The notes under the pieces are model-generated. The model ran no database searches. It saw nothing but the letters and a program-made list of their open reading frames with translations, and was not told where the DNA came from. A stretch of 64,000 nucleotides of DNA from Miscanthus floridulus (lineage: Eukaryota > Streptophyta > Magnoliopsida > Poales > Poaceae), in contig NC_089584.1 of assembly GCF_019320115.1 (NCBI RefSeq), forward strand, positions 53,565,633 through 53,629,632. The letters are read 5' to 3'. Below, one piece after another: positions 44,455 through 58,745 of the stretch. The position numbers and the translations under genes were made by a program. Numbering within the stretch: position 1 is the first letter of the stretch; every line of letters starts with the position of its first letter.

Positions 44455-47400
44455 TGTGACAGAACCGCCCAATTTATACAAGATCAAGTACGGTTGTCCC
44501 CGCTTAACACGTTGACACGCGTATACTCTCACTTATATAAACCCGGTAGTCCGCCGAGTGTCACGCAGGACCTCGGTAAATCAACATCACAACCAAGATC
44601 GCGTGATTAAGCAAATACACATCACATACGCAGGGTTGCAGCGGAAATAATATTATAAATAGGTTCATAAATAATAGTACAAGTTTGGATTTCAAAACCG
44701 ATTAGTGAAAACAACATAACTTTCAAATGATTACATTAATATAAGTTCCAAATATGTTGCTAGCATAAGTGACATCCTCAAACAAAAGCATGTAGATGAG
44801 AAGTAAATATAGAGTCACCGAGCCCACCAGCGGTTAACCACCATTTTCAGCAGGCCAAAACCTCACCTGCAACATGGTGGGATAAACCCTGAGTACTCGA
44901 ATGTACTTAGCTAGACTTACCCGTCATAAACCAGAAATAAAATTGACTCCAAGGAGTATGCAAGGCTTTATAAGTGGAGGTAGCTTGACAACATTTTGCA
45001 TAAAAGCTATTGACTTAGTTGTACAATTATGATTCCTTTATCAAGTTAATTATAACTATCCATCTCTAGATTAGCAACTATCCTATGCCAAACATGTGGT
45101 ATATCTTTTTAGAGCATACAATAGTAACCATAGCAGGTGTAGTAATTCCATGTTTATCCGAACCATCACATTCCATAATACAATTACTATGATGTTGGGA
45201 CTAGCCAAGTTTCTCACTATCCGGGAGAGACGGCGATTCGAATCGATTTCAACCAGCTGGGAATTTATTCCTAACACAAACCTAGGCAGACTTGATCAAC
45301 GGTCACCTTAGGTCACCTTTGGTACAACTCAGGTACACATTTCGCGGGTCCGTACCACGCCGCACAATCTGGGACACCAGATGCCAGGACGTTCAAGCCT
45401 AGCCTGCCCTTGGGCTCAGTCTGATCGCCCCCCGCAAGGAGCGCACAACAGAACAGGGCCCGGCTTGAGTTGAGCTACTCGGCTTCACGGTCGGAACGAG
45501 TTATCCGGCCAGCTAAGTGATAGGCATGCATTCAATCTTGTCAGAAGCGCCAACAACGGTACGGTCCTTAATCGACACAGACGGAATCACATGAGTCAAC
45601 CTACACATAGACTCTGCCCGGCCTCGATTTACTTTTACCCCATGGTTCTTTTCTACGATAGCAAATATAGCCAACCATGCTTCGGTATCCACCTATATCT
45701 CGTAGGTGACAGGAAATCACCCGACTTCTACCGGTCTAAGCATGGCTAAGCATATATTCGATCCTGGACCTACATAGGGTTAACGGTGTATATATCTAGA
45801 CAAGGAATGTATATGCATCAAGTGGTTCCAATCAACTCTTATAACCTAATGCATCAATCATAAGAACTTAAGTAATCATTTGTAAAATACTGGGAGACTT
45901 AGAATGCTCCGGGGCTTGCCTGGAATCCAACACTAGATTAGTGCTTGTTAGATGACACTCGCTTGGTGAGCATCTCCTGTTTAGGCATGTACTCCAGGGA
46001 TCCTTCCATCTTTGGGAAAAGTCCACCATACACCGTCTTCGGGTTCGGTTCCAACCTCACGTCCTTCACGTGGTTCATCTAGCATACCTAAATGAGATGC
46101 AAGATGCATGTGTATAAATACATGGAAGTGCAATAGACAATGCATCGCATGCAGTAAGTAAGACAAGCACAAGGTTACATTAACATGCACAAGCACTTCG
46201 CATTGCTTACTTTAAATATCACACAGTTTATCATGCTACGATAGCAAAGAAGACGACAACACCAAGCATGACACAAGTTTCCCAAGATCTCAGGTACTCT
46301 AACTCAACCATCATCAAAGGTATGAGCCACACTTAGCAATATACAAGCAAACAACTATAATTGGAATCTGTCAATTTCTGGACATGCAAACAGCAGCTAC
46401 AAGATTTAGCTATAACTAGAGTTACACAAATCCAAATGACTTGCAAGAAGACATTCTGGAAAGCTTATGAAATTATCTACATTTCATCTATAACCAGCAT
46501 AGCATGATTCACACGTTAAGTAGGTCGAAATTATACATTTACCGAAACTGGTCTAAACAAGACAGAGAGCAATCAATTGTATAACCCAACTTTAAACAAC
46601 TGTAACTCTTAAACTACTTGGCCAAATGACACCAAATTTTAACAGCACCTAGATACATGAATAATCTACGACTTTTGTATAGACAAGTTTCACAAAAAAG
46701 CAAATTATCATGAAGAACCTAGCTAAGTTCCCAGATCTGTCCATAAACCACATTTGCAAGAAAATAAATATTAACTTATGTTGCAAACACATAATTAGGC
46801 AAAACCAACTTTACCAATATGTCGCACATGACTAAAGAACACCAGAAAACCTAGTGTCCATGACCAAATAAATTCTTTTAATGCATTTCTTAATTTATTT
46901 TAGATAACAACGTGACTTAATGAGCATATACCAAAAGTATACAATAAATTCTACAAAAATTACAGTGGCTCACATATCCTCTCATTAGTCTACTGTACAA
47001 ATTTCACTCCATTTGAATATGTATAGCAACCTCTATGAAAAAGACAAGTTGCTAAAGCAAGAAATCATGTGAGAGCAAGATAAACCAATAACTCACTCAT
47101 GCAGCAACCAATGACCATGAAATTTTTACCACACATCAAACATCACATAAGTAGCATGCCACAAAAATTTCACTTCATTTGGAGCCCTACAACTGCAGTT
47201 ATGAAAAAGACAAATACAACTAGAATTGAAAACCTAGATGCATAAATCTATTTTTACAGCTAAAACTTTAAACTAACACATGAAATATTATAGATCTACT
47301 GCATATACAATTCCACAAGGATTCCAAAAAGTCCTAATTTGCTATTTTACGAATTTCCTATGATTTATTATGATTTTCCAAACTTTCAGCCGGTTTAAAA

Positions 47401-48872
47401 CAAATAGGTCCAAAAGGCACTATTCATATGAGTCTACGGTTTGCAGTTTGGCCCTTTCCTTTCTTCTAATTGTTGTACGCAGCCCCTCACGCGAATCAGA
47501 GCAGGGGAGGCCGTCGGAGCTCGCGGCTCCGGCCGTTGGGGGCCATGCCGGCGTCGGGGAAGTGGCGGTGGAGCACCAGGGAGCCGACGCGCACGCGTGG
47601 GGCTGCTCATCCCGGCCCGAGGCGGCCTGTGTTGGCCCGACCATGAGCACGATGGCCATGGCGGACGACAGTACGGTGGCAGTGGCTTTCCCGGCAGCAC
47701 GCAAGGCCGGGGATAGGTGGTACGGGTTCAAGCGAACACGCGGAGGTGGTGGTGGTGCTGGCTAGGAGCAGGGGAAGCACGGAGGCAGGGAATAGCGGCG
47801 GCGGCAAGCTTCATTGCTCGGCCATGGCGGCGGCGCACCGTTCTGCGTGCACGGTGACGATGAGAGCGAGCAGAAGAGCGAGAGGTGGCGAGCGCGAGTG
47901 AGGAGCAGAGGGTGCCAGGCACTCGGTTTACATGCACAGAGGTGGGGCGAGGTGGCACACAGGCACCACACGGCGGCAAGCCTCTGTTCATGTCGGCCAT
48001 GTTCAAAAATTCCAGGCTAGTTCAAAAATGTCTGAACACACGACTGAACCTCCATATTCTCGCCTCTCTATCTCCTAACCCGTTTAGTTTTGGCATGAGA
48101 GGTAATAACAAATCTTGTAGAGCTACAGGTAATCTCCAAAATTTCCAACATCAACATCGTCTAAAACTCCACCATTTTCAAACTATGAGGCACCAAAGTA
48201 CACTACATGAAAACTGAAAAACGTTCAAAGACTTAGAAATATTTCAAGTTTTCAAACAACAATACAATGATCTTTGTGATCCAAATTCAAGCATGTTAGG
48301 AGCTTAATTAGCCTATGACCCAAAAATAAAAGTTGTTACTCTACTCAAATACTACAATTTTTCTTAAGTGAACACACCCATGCAAAGTCTCTATGACATA
48401 GTTCAAACTAGGTCAAACATACTACATTTAAATGATGACGTACACTGAAACTATGACTTAGCGGCCAAATTAGACCTAGCCATGTATACCAAAGTTGTTC
48501 ATAATGACACTCTAAACATGTTTAATGTATTCCTAAGGTCACACAAGCACTTTATACATTGGGTACATATTTTACTTTCTAGGTCAACCTGCATATCATC
48601 ACTTAGGAGCTTAATTATGCAAAGTGATCTACATGAACAATGTCCCATTAGCCATCCTAAGCCTAGCTAAGGTGTTTTAGTGACTAACATGACCCACTTG
48701 CACTCATTCATACATGATCATAAGTATACACAAAGAAAACATGAAATAACAAAGCATGTTTCATATGTTTCAAACATATGTTTCCAATATAAAAGCATAT
48801 ATATGAATGCCTGATGCTCATGCTCATGCAATGCAAGTCAAATTATGCAAGCCTAACACCTAGGGTGTTACA
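44455..48872 (-). repeat. 3' LTR of LARD-like element
   Basis: Plus reading TGTGACAGAACC to AGGGTGTTACA. A GC-rich block at 47490-48000 produces long ORFs on both strands that recur in the other LTR and look non-coding. AGTAC stem-loop at 44892-44907. Confidence 0.93.
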
Positions 48873-51800
48873 GCCCTCCCCCCTTAAAGGAATCACATCC
48901 CGAGATTCGGTGCAAAAGACTTTTAAGGGAAGAGAAACATGTCAACCAGTTTCCAACATCAGTGATAGCATTAGGCTACTTAACTTCGGAGTATCAGAGG
49001 GGCTAATTTGGTCACGACACTTTCTGATACTTGCTCTTTGTCGTAAGCTGTTGTCTGAAGAATCTCCTTCGTTGGCGTCCATAAAGCATTGTAACATTGG
49101 AAGAAATCCAAGATAGCACTGCCTTGTGTACTTCTTCCTCGATGTACGAAGAGTGATACAAGCGTAGACTAAATACTTGTAACATCTACTTCCCTAGTGG
49201 ATACAGCACATACCATATGGACTTTGCACTAGATCATAATCTTCTGAAGGATACTCGTTGCAATGGTTCCATGTGTGCAGTTCTCTTTCTCTGATAACAA
49301 TATTGTATGGTCTGAGTCTGCTGAGTGAGTGGTAACATAATAGCTGACTCTGTCGGCTCAATGTTCTCGATGATCATTCTTTAGGGAGCCTTTGGATCCA
49401 AGTTGCAATAGTGATCTGGGTTGAATCTGATGCAACCTCTTGGGTAAAAACACATATAAGGTACCAAAGGCATGTCAGCATTGGAGAACCATTGACACAG
49501 AAGGATGTTAGCGAGGCTTGGAGGACAACACCAGTTGCATGTAATCACAAAACTAGGGACTAGTTCACTACCAAGCAGGTTGAGTACAATTTGCCTTCGG
49601 GGTGCAGTTGCACAGCAAGTTGGGTTGACTTGCATCGTAGCGAAACCAGCTTTCTTAAACTACATTAGACGTCGAGGCTACCATTCTTAGGCCAATCAAT
49701 ATCTCAAAAACCATAATCCAAAAATCTATGGTTTGACACATTTCCAATTACTTTCGAATTGCAAGGGCACAATTTGACTTCTAGAACACCTTGACTGCTC
49801 ACGCATTGCTGATCTAAGAGGGCAAAAGCAAGGCACATAGGGGTGCAATTAGTCTTCTCAAGGGTATGGAGGGTTGTCTAGCAGCAATACACCTACAAGT
49901 TGTAATTTCTTGGCATGAATTACAAACACAACCTTCTAATGCAAAGGATGATCGCAGTCACAGCGAAATTGCAGATTCTGTACCCTTTTGTTTTCTATTC
50001 CTATCTCATAAACTACTGCTCCAATATGCACAAATTTCGGTGGGCATGTAGATCCATGGGTCTTCTAACTACTCACCAAAATTCAACTCAACCGGACACC
50101 GTTTGACCATCGAAACAATTCATCTATCAAAACTGCTCTGTTCTGAAATGACGGCAAACCGAGCCGACAAGATATCTCTCAAATCCGATGTTTCACTCAA
50201 CCAATACTCAAACCAACTTAAGACATTGAAGGGTCCTAAGCAAGGAATGAGATCACCAAGTTTGGGGTCAATCCAACTTAGTTTGAGTCACTAATTGCCT
50301 GGCTTGAAGATAACCGGTTTAGTGCCACCAAATCTGGACAGATTTCTCGTCCTTCCTTTATAACCGCGGTAGCTTTCTCGCTGAGGATGGAGGCTAGGGT
50401 TTTCCTTACATGCCTCTTAGGAAACAACCTCAACCGTTGATTTAGACACCAACTCGATGATGCACAAACATTGGACTTGTGGGCTATTTTCATAGGTCAC
50501 AAAGCATTACTCCACATGGAGGGCATCCCTATATAGATAAGGAACCATTTCTGAATATTCTCTAGCACTTGGTCCAATAGAGCCTTGAACAAATCCGTTT
50601 GTGGTACCTAGGGGCACAATGATGCTGATAGAAACTAGGGATATGCTTTCTCTAGTTCTACACTTAGCTGATACATCTTGCACTATATACGTGGTTGTCC
50701 AAGATGGAATTGACTTGATAGCACATTTGGAGAAGAAGTAGCACTTGCATTGCAGGGCTAGGTTTGTTGTTTCCTTGATCAACATTGTTCTGTGAGATCT
50801 GGCCTTCATAGTTACCAAATAGTCGTTTCCTAACTGAAGACTAACTTTCCTACTGGTAACAAATCAGTTGTCCCTCATCACTAAAAAGGTTCCAAATCTT
50901 CACTCTTGATAATAAAAATTGTGGTCGAAGCCTACAGATGGTTGCCATTGAAGTCAGCAGAAAGGGGTCACACCAAAGAAGGTCGGTTCAGCTACGTGAT
51001 CCTTATGCACCTCAAGATTGAGAACTTGGACAGGAACTCATATATACCAGGTGACCTATTACAACACATAATACATTGGTCTATTTATCATCCAACTGAT
51101 CACTTGTTCAACCTTAAGTGTGGTGCACCTTTCTGATCCAACGAAAATGACATAAGTTGCTCACTAGATGACCGATGTCATTATAGGGACAGTCACGTCG
51201 AGTAGAGTCACTTGTCTACCACCTCTTGTAGTCTGTTTATGTTCCTGTTAGTGACCTGTTCTTCAAAGGTTAACCATTGGACGACTTCAAAAGGGAGTCC
51301 AATTGCATTTGATTCAACGTACAGATCTTCTACCACGCTATGGAGAGATAACCAAGGAAGAGCTCACGTGAAAATAACACATCGGTGCAGTTCTGCAATG
51401 GATCATGACTAGAAACCTCAATACCAGTGCGTGCCGAGCAGCACAGCCTTGTGTGTGCACCCACAGGAGGCTCTCGGTTTCGTCGCGGCACCGTAGATCG
51501 TTAATCGTGGCACCATTACTGAACATACAACCCACAAGAAATCTCACATGGCACAAATTGGGTTACATAGGAGCAAGCACTATGCGAAGGAGGGATAGCA
51601 ACAAAGGTAGTCACAAGGTTAGGAGTCAACAAGTAGGGGATCCGAAGATCAAAACACAACGCAAGAGAACATAGCTTAATTGCCAAAGACAACTGAGTAG
51701 GGGACTTCTTGCCGAATTTCCATATACGTCTTGTGTCCACCCAAGTGATTACCAGATAACGATTAACATAAGATTTGGTCTTGTCGAGTAGCAACATGAG

Positions 51801-53473
51801 ATCAAGACTAATAAATATTTAGAGACTTGAAAGGGTTGGAGACAAAACAAACGAGATTCAAGGGACAGAGCCATTGCAGTGACTAAGAATTCAGTTGATA
51901 AAGCAACGACATGATTAGCAAGGAAAAGGTTCCAAAGCCAGGGTAGATAGCGATTAGTGTTGCACCAGATCATCTGTAGGAGAAGGAGCAATGAAGTCTG
52001 ACAAGGATTTTGGAGCAAGGTCCTTCCACACAAGAGTGGGACAACCACAAAACATGCGAGCAAAGAAGGGGGCTAAGCTTGGGCCTAAGGTCATGCAAAG
52101 GCATGGATAAAGGTCTTCGTAGCACAACGTTCAATGGCTAGCAACCACATGTACAGGCTCAGGCTCCTAAGAGAGAACTTAATTGAAAACGACAACCATT
52201 AGATTACCAAAACTTGGATGTTGTTCCAGGATAGCGCTCTTCAACACTCATATGCTTTCCGAGGACAAAAGGATGACAACTACGGCACGACCTAAATAAC
52301 GAGCACCCGCACCTACATCCTGGTCTCAAGCAAGCATTTCGAAATACTCAATCTAATTAGCTTAAGCGACTATTGCTAAGCACAAAGCTCACACCTAACA
52401 AGTAGTCACCTTCAACAACACTGCTACACATATCACGCAAAACATGGTGGTAAAGTATTGTTATCTTTTATTTCCTTTTTACTGAGTAGGTGGATATCTC
52501 TACAAAAGAAGTTTTACTTACATTTAGCAATTTAGTTTTCAAAGGGGTGAACCTTTTGCTAACTATTAACTTGTCATCTATTTCCTTTGGAAACAAACAT
52601 ATAAGGCGAAGCTAATCACACACTATCTTCAAGCACAGCTATTCAAGCAGCATGGAACAAGGCATTTTGTCTAGCTTCACACAAGGAAGATAGTAGCATC
52701 ACATTGGTCACAAGTTACTTAGTATTAGAACAAGGTGAGGGAAGCATATTTATGCACAAGCACAATCATGATGCATGCTCGTCCTATTTGTCCTCACAAA
52801 ATTGCCAGCCTAAGGCGACAATCACGTTCTATGTCGGTGGCATAACATGTACTCTCTCGATATAGAGCTAGTCGTCAGCTATATTCAATCTACGCATTCG
52901 TGGTTAGCGTACCTGCAGGCAAATTCATTGCAGCCCATCCCCACAAGAGATAAATAAGCACACAATGAAAGCAGTAAACTAAGATACTCTCCATATACAC
53001 ATCCCCAGATATATATACTTCAGTATCCATAGCTACCCGGCAGATATACCCACAATTAAGTACCTTCATATATACATATGTGTACCATGTAAATATTCCA
53101 GTAACCACAGCTAACTCTCCCCTAGACCGATAGTTGGACGGTCATGCTCTCACAACTCACACTTACCTGGGCGTAGAGGCAATTGATTCATACATTACCA
53201 TTCAAGTGAACGGCATCCATACAATAGCACGCGGTATGGACGATGAAAGTAAAATTTGCAAGAAGTAAACCCCCACAGTTAGTACTTAGATAGCCACCTA
53301 ATAGTCCTTAACTGGGCATAAAGGAGGATGTCGCTAGCATAGTTTTGCAAATAAGTTTTGACAAATTTGCCTGTAGCTAAAGTTTTAGTTAAAATAGGCT
53401 TTTTAAAACCAAAACTTGGCTTTTAAAACTATGTACATGACAGTATTATGCTTAATCTCGCTCTGATACCAGC
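48873..53473 (-). other. non-coding interior of LARD-like element
   Basis: Only short ORFs (at most about 100 codons) without known motifs. The first 40 bp after the LTR (CCCCTTAAAGGAATCACATC, then CCGAGATT) resemble the Tekay element at 20004-20040 (CCCCTTTAATAGAATCTCGT, then CCCCGAGATT). The right end carries the PBS (53460-53471). Confidence 0.8.
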
Positions 53474-56400
53474 TATGACAGAACTGCCCAATTTATACAA
53501 GATCAAGTACGGCTGTCCCCGCTTAACACGTTGACACGCGTATACTCTCACTTATATAAACCCGGTAGTCCGCCGAGTGTCACGCAGGACCTCGGTAAAT
53601 CAACATCACAACCAAGATCGCGTGATTAAGCAAATACACATCACATACGCAGGGTTACAGTGGAAATAATATTATAAATAGGTTCATAAATAATAGTACA
53701 AGTTTGGATTTCAAAACCAATTAGTGAAAACAACATAACTTTCAAATGATTACATTAATATAAGTTCCAAATATGTTGCTAGCATAAGTGACATCCTCAG
53801 ACAAAAGCATGTAGATGAGAAGTAAATATAGAGTCACCGAGCCCACCGGCGGTTAACCACCATCTTCAGCAGGCCAAAACCTCACCTGCAACATGGTGGG
53901 ATAAACCCTAAGTACTCGAATGTACTCAGCTAGACTTACCCGTCATAAACCAGAAATAAAATTGACTCCAAGGAGTATGCAAGGCTTTATAAGTGGAGGT
54001 AGCTTGACAACATTTTGCATAAAAGCGATTGACTTAGTTGTACAATTATGATTCCTTTATCAAGTTAATTATAACTATCCATCTCTAGATTAGCAACTAT
54101 CCTGTGCCAAACATGTGGTATATCTTTTTAGAGCATACAATAGTAACCATAGCAGGTGTAGTAATTCCATGTTTATCCGAACCATCACATTCCATAATAC
54201 AATTACTACGATGTTGGGACTAGCCAAGTTTCTCACTATCCGGGAGAGACGGCGATTCGAATCGATTTCAACCAGCTGGGAATTTATTCCTAACACAAAC
54301 CCAGGCAGTCCCGATCAACGGTCACCTTAGGTCACCTTTGGTACAACTCAGGTACACATTTCGTGGGTCCATACCGCGCCACACAATCTGGGACACCAAA
54401 TGCCAGGACGTTCAAGCCTAGCCTACCCTTGGGCTTAGTCTGATCGCCCCCCACAAGGAGCGCACAACAGAATGGGGCCCAGCCTGAGTTGAGCTACTCG
54501 GCTTCGCGGTCAGAACGAGTTATCTAGCCAGCTAAGTGATAGGCATGCGTTCAATCTTGTCAGAAGCGCCAACAACGGTACGGTCCTTAATTGACACAGA
54601 CGGAATCACATGAGTCAACCTACACATAGACTCCGCCCGGCCTCGATTTACTTTTACCCCATGGTTCTTTAACACGATAGCAAATATAGCCAACCGTGCT
54701 TCGGTATCCACCTATATCTCGCAGGTGACAGGAAATCACCTGACTTCTACCGGTCTAAGCATGGCTAAGCATATATTCAATCCTGGACCTACACAGGGTT
54801 AACGGTGTATATATCTGGACAAGGAATGTATATGCATCAAGTGGTTCCAATCAACTCTTATAACCTAATGCATCAATCATAAGAACTTAAGTAATCATTT
54901 GTAAAATACTGGGAGACTTAGAATGCTCCGGGGCTTGCCTAGAATCCAACACTAGATTAGTGCTTGTTAGATGACACTCGCTTGGTGAGCATCTCCTGTT
55001 CAGGCATGTACTCCAGGGATCCTTCCATCTTCAGGAAAAGTCCACCATACACCGTCTTCGGGTTTGGTTCCAACCTCACGTCCTTCACGTGGTTCATCTA
55101 GCGTACCTAAATGAGATGCAAGATGCATGTGTATAAATACATGGAAGTGCAATAGACAATGCATCGCATGCAGTAAGTAAGACAAGCACAAGGTTACATT
55201 AACATGCACAAGCACTTCGCATTGCTTACTTTAAATATCGCACAATTTATCATGCTACGATAGCAAAGAAGACGACAACACCAAGCATGACACAAGTTTC
55301 CCAAGATCTCAGGTACTCTAACTCAACCATCATCAAAGGTATGAGCCACACTTAGCAATATACAAGCAAACAACTATAATTGGAATCTGTCAATTTCTGG
55401 ACATGCAAACAGCAGCTACAAGATTTAGCTATAACTAGAGTTACACAAATCCAAATGACTTGCAAGAAGACATTCTGGAAAGCTTATGAAATTATCTACA
55501 TTTCATCTATAACCATCATAGCATGATTCACACGTTAAGTAGGTCGAAATTATACATTTACCGAAACTGGTCTAAACAAGACAGAGAGCAATCAATTGTA
55601 TAACCCAACTTTAAACAACTGTAACTCTTAAACTACTTGGCCAAATGACACCAAATTTTAACAGCACCTAGATACATGAATAATCTACGACTTTTGTATA
55701 GACAAGTTTCACAAAAAAGCAAATTATCATGAAGAACCTAGCTAAGTTCCCAGATCTGTCCATAAACCACATTTGCAAGAAAATAAATATTAACTTATGT
55801 TGCAAACACATAATTAGGCAAAACCAACTTTACCAACATGTCGCACATGACTAAAGAACACCAGAAAACCTAGTGTCCATGACCAAATAAATTCTTTTAA
55901 TGCATTTCTTAATTTATTTTAGATAACAAGGTGACTTAATGAACATATATCAAAAGTATACAATAAATTCTACAAAAATTACAGTGGCTCACATATCCTC
56001 TCATTAGTCTACTGTACAAATTTCACTCCATTTGAATATGTATAGCAACCTCTATGAAAAAGACAAGTTGCTAAAGCAAGAAATCATGTGAGAGCAAGAT
56101 AAACCAATAACTCACTCATGCAGCAACCAATGACCATGAAATTTTTACCACACATCAAACATCACATAAGTAGCATGCCACAAAAATTTCACTTCATTTG
56201 GAGCCCTACAACTGCAGTTATGAAAAAGACAAATACAACTAGAATTGAAAACCTAGATGCATAAATCTATTTTTACAGCTAAAACTTTAAACTAACACAT
56301 GAAATATTATAGATCTACTGCATATACAATTCCACAAGGATTCCAAAAAGTCCTGATTTGCTATTTTACGAATTTCCTATGATTTATTATGATTTTCCAA

Positions 56401-57903
56401 ACTTTCAGCCGGTTTAAAACAAATAGGTCCAAAAGGCACTATTCATATGAGTCTACGGTTTGCAGTTTGGCCCTTTCCTTTCTTCTAATTGTTGTACGCA
56501 GCCCCTCACGCGAATCAGAGCAGGGGAGGCCATCGGAGCTCGCGGCTCCGGCCGTTGGGGGCCATGCCGGCGTCGGGGAAGTGGCGGTGGAGCACCAGGG
56601 AGCCGACGCGCACGCGTGGGGCTGCTCATCTCAGCCCGAGGCGACCTGTGTTGGCCAGACCACGAGCACGGTGGCCGCGGCGGACGACAGTACAGCGACA
56701 GCGGCTTTCCCAGCAGCGCGCAAGGCCGGGGATAGGTGGTACGGGTTCAGGCGAACATGCGGAGGTGGTGGTGGTGCTGGCTAGGAGCAGGGGAAGCACG
56801 GAGGTAGGGAACAGCGGCGGCGGCAAGCTTCATTGCTCGGCCATGGCGGCGGTGCACCGTTCTGCGTGCACGGTGACGATGAGAGCGAGCAGAAGAGCGA
56901 GAGGTGGCGAGCGCGAGTGAGGAGCAGAGGGCGCCAGGCGCTCGGTTTACATGCACAGAGGTGGGGCGAGGTGGCAAGCGAGGTGGCACACAGGCACCAC
57001 GCGGCGGCAAGCCTCTGTTCATGTCGGCCATGTTAAAAAATTCCAGGCTAGTTCAAAAATGTCTGAACACACGACTGAACCTCCATATTCTCGCCTCTCT
57101 ATCTCCTAACCCGTTTAGTTTTGGCATGAGAGGTAATAACAAATCTTGTAGAGCTACAGGTAATCTCCAAAATTTCCAACATCAACATCGTCTAAAACTC
57201 CACCATTTTCAAACTATGAGGCACCAAAGTACACTACACGAAAACTGAAAAATGTTCAAAGACTTAGAAATATTTCAAGTTTTCAAACAGCAATACAATG
57301 ATCTTTGTGATCCAAATTCAAGCATGTTAGGAGCTTAATTAGCCTATGACCCAAAAATAAAAGTTGTTACTCTACTCAAATACTACAATTTTTCTTAAGT
57401 GAACACACCCATGCAAAGTCTCTATGACATAGTTCAAACTAGGTCAAACATACTACATTTAAATGATGATGTACACTGAAACTATGACTTAGCGGCCAAA
57501 TTAGACCTAGCCATGTATACCAAAGTTGTTCATAATGACACTCTAAACATGTTTAATGTATTCCTAAGGTCACACAAGCACTTTATACATTAGGTACATA
57601 TTTTACTTTCTAGGTCAACCTGCATATCATCACTTAGGAGCTTAATTATGCAAAGTGATCTACATAAACAATGTCCCATTAGCCATCCTAAGCCTAGCTA
57701 AGGTGTTTTAGTGACTAACATGACCCACTTGCACTCATTCATACATGATCATAAGTATACACAAAGAAAACATGAAATAACAAAGCATGTTTCATATGTT
57801 TCAAACATATGTTTCCAATATAAAAGCATATATATGAATGCCTGATGCTCATGCTCATGCAATGCAAGTCAAATTATGCAAGCCTAACACCTAGGGTGTT
57901 ACA
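53474..57903 (-). repeat. 5' LTR of LARD-like element
   Basis: Plus reading TATGACAGAACTG (first G changed to A) to AGGGTGTTACA. By eye it differs from 44455-48872 at roughly 1-3% of sites, mostly transitions, with one small duplication near 56970-56985. Confidence 0.93.
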
Positions 57904-57908
57904 GGCGA

Positions 57909-58745
57909 GTGAGCAAGGTGTGAAGGGAGTGAGGAGGCGGCGGTGGCCGCCCTTTACAGGGGCTCGGTCTTGCATGCGAGTGGGCGAGCATGAGGCATAG
58001 AGGAGCGGTGATGGCAGCACAGTTGACTGCGTGTCAGGCACGGTGGGTGAGAGGGGGCGCGGTGGAGCTGCAGCGGCGGTGCGCAGGTGAGTGCATAGCA
58101 TGGGGGAGAAGACGATCCTATAGTTGGGGTCACCGACTAGTGGGCCCCACCTATTAGTGTCGCTGGTGCTTGGGCCCCGCTTAGCAGCGAGTGTAAGAGG
58201 GAGAGCGGTGCGTGCCGATTTGCTAACACGGTGACCCCATGTGGCAGTGAGAGGGAGGAGGGGAAGGGGCGTGGCTAGGCCGCCGAGCTAGGCTAGGGTG
58301 GCTACGCGGCCACTAGGCCCGAGCGGAAGCGGGTGAAGGGGAAGGTGCGGCCACCCTGTTGGGCTAGGCCGGTGCAAGCTTGGGAGGAGGGGATGGAGAG
58401 GCCTGGTTGGGTTGGGCCAGCGCGTAAGCCGAACAAAAGCCAGGGAGGGGTGGGGAGAGAAAAAGAGAAGGCTTTCTTATTTTTACAAAAGGAAAAAAGA
58501 GTTTTCACAATATCAATTTAAAATCTAAAATAAGCACACATAGGCAAACCAATAAAACTATGCAGCGGTGTGAATGCAACAAATAAATCACATTAGCTTT
58601 ATAAAAGTTTTATAAATTCATATTTTTCTCATTTTAAAATAGTAGCTAAACAAATAACTCTTTGAAATTCTAGAAAAATTATTAAATCCTTTATTTTTTT
58701 AGCTTTTTCTATTCGCAACCCAAAATAGAAATTTTGGGGTGTGAC
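57909..58745 (-). repeat. right part of the split chromovirus-type LTR
   Basis: GC-rich to about 58450, then AT-rich, ending in TTTTGGGGTGTGACA. No coding sequence supported. Confidence 0.7.

Larger units (their letters stand above)
44455..57903 (-). mobile_element. LARD-like non-autonomous LTR retrotransposon, 13.4 kb
   Basis: LTRs 44455-48872 (4418 bp) and 53474-57903 (4430 bp) are nearly identical. TSD GGCGA at 44450-44454 and 57904-57908. PBS TGGTATCAGAGC (53471-53460) and PPT CCTTTAAGGGGGGAGGGC (48890-48873) are present, so it can be reverse transcribed. The 4.6 kb interior has no gag, protease, RT or integrase motif in any frame. Long LTRs around a long non-coding interior is the definition of large retrotransposon derivatives. 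Confidence 0.9.
41725..58745 (-). mobile_element. chromovirus-type LTR split by the LARD-like element
   Basis: Left part 41725-44454, right part 57909-58745. The right end (plus reading) GGGGTGTGACA is a clear minus-strand LTR start TGTCACACCCC. The left end is less sharp (TATCACACATGATTTTAAAGG, near 41725). It has the same general plan as the other chromovirus LTRs here, including the stem-loop at 42051-42069. The flanks TTAGC and TATGG do not match, so the insertion history is unclear. Recombination between two elements is possible. Confidence 0.7.

Noticed and set aside
47370..48020. ORFs of 90-131 codons on both strands, repeated at 56389-57036
   Set aside because: Located in the GC-rich block of both LTRs of the LARD-like element; overlapping frames and low-complexity Gly/Arg/Pro composition argue against coding.
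49381..52063. Minus-strand ORFs (49381-49635, 50507-50818, 51749-52063) as remnants of gag-pol
   Set aside because: No protease, RT, RNase H, integrase or zinc-knuckle motif could be read in any of them.
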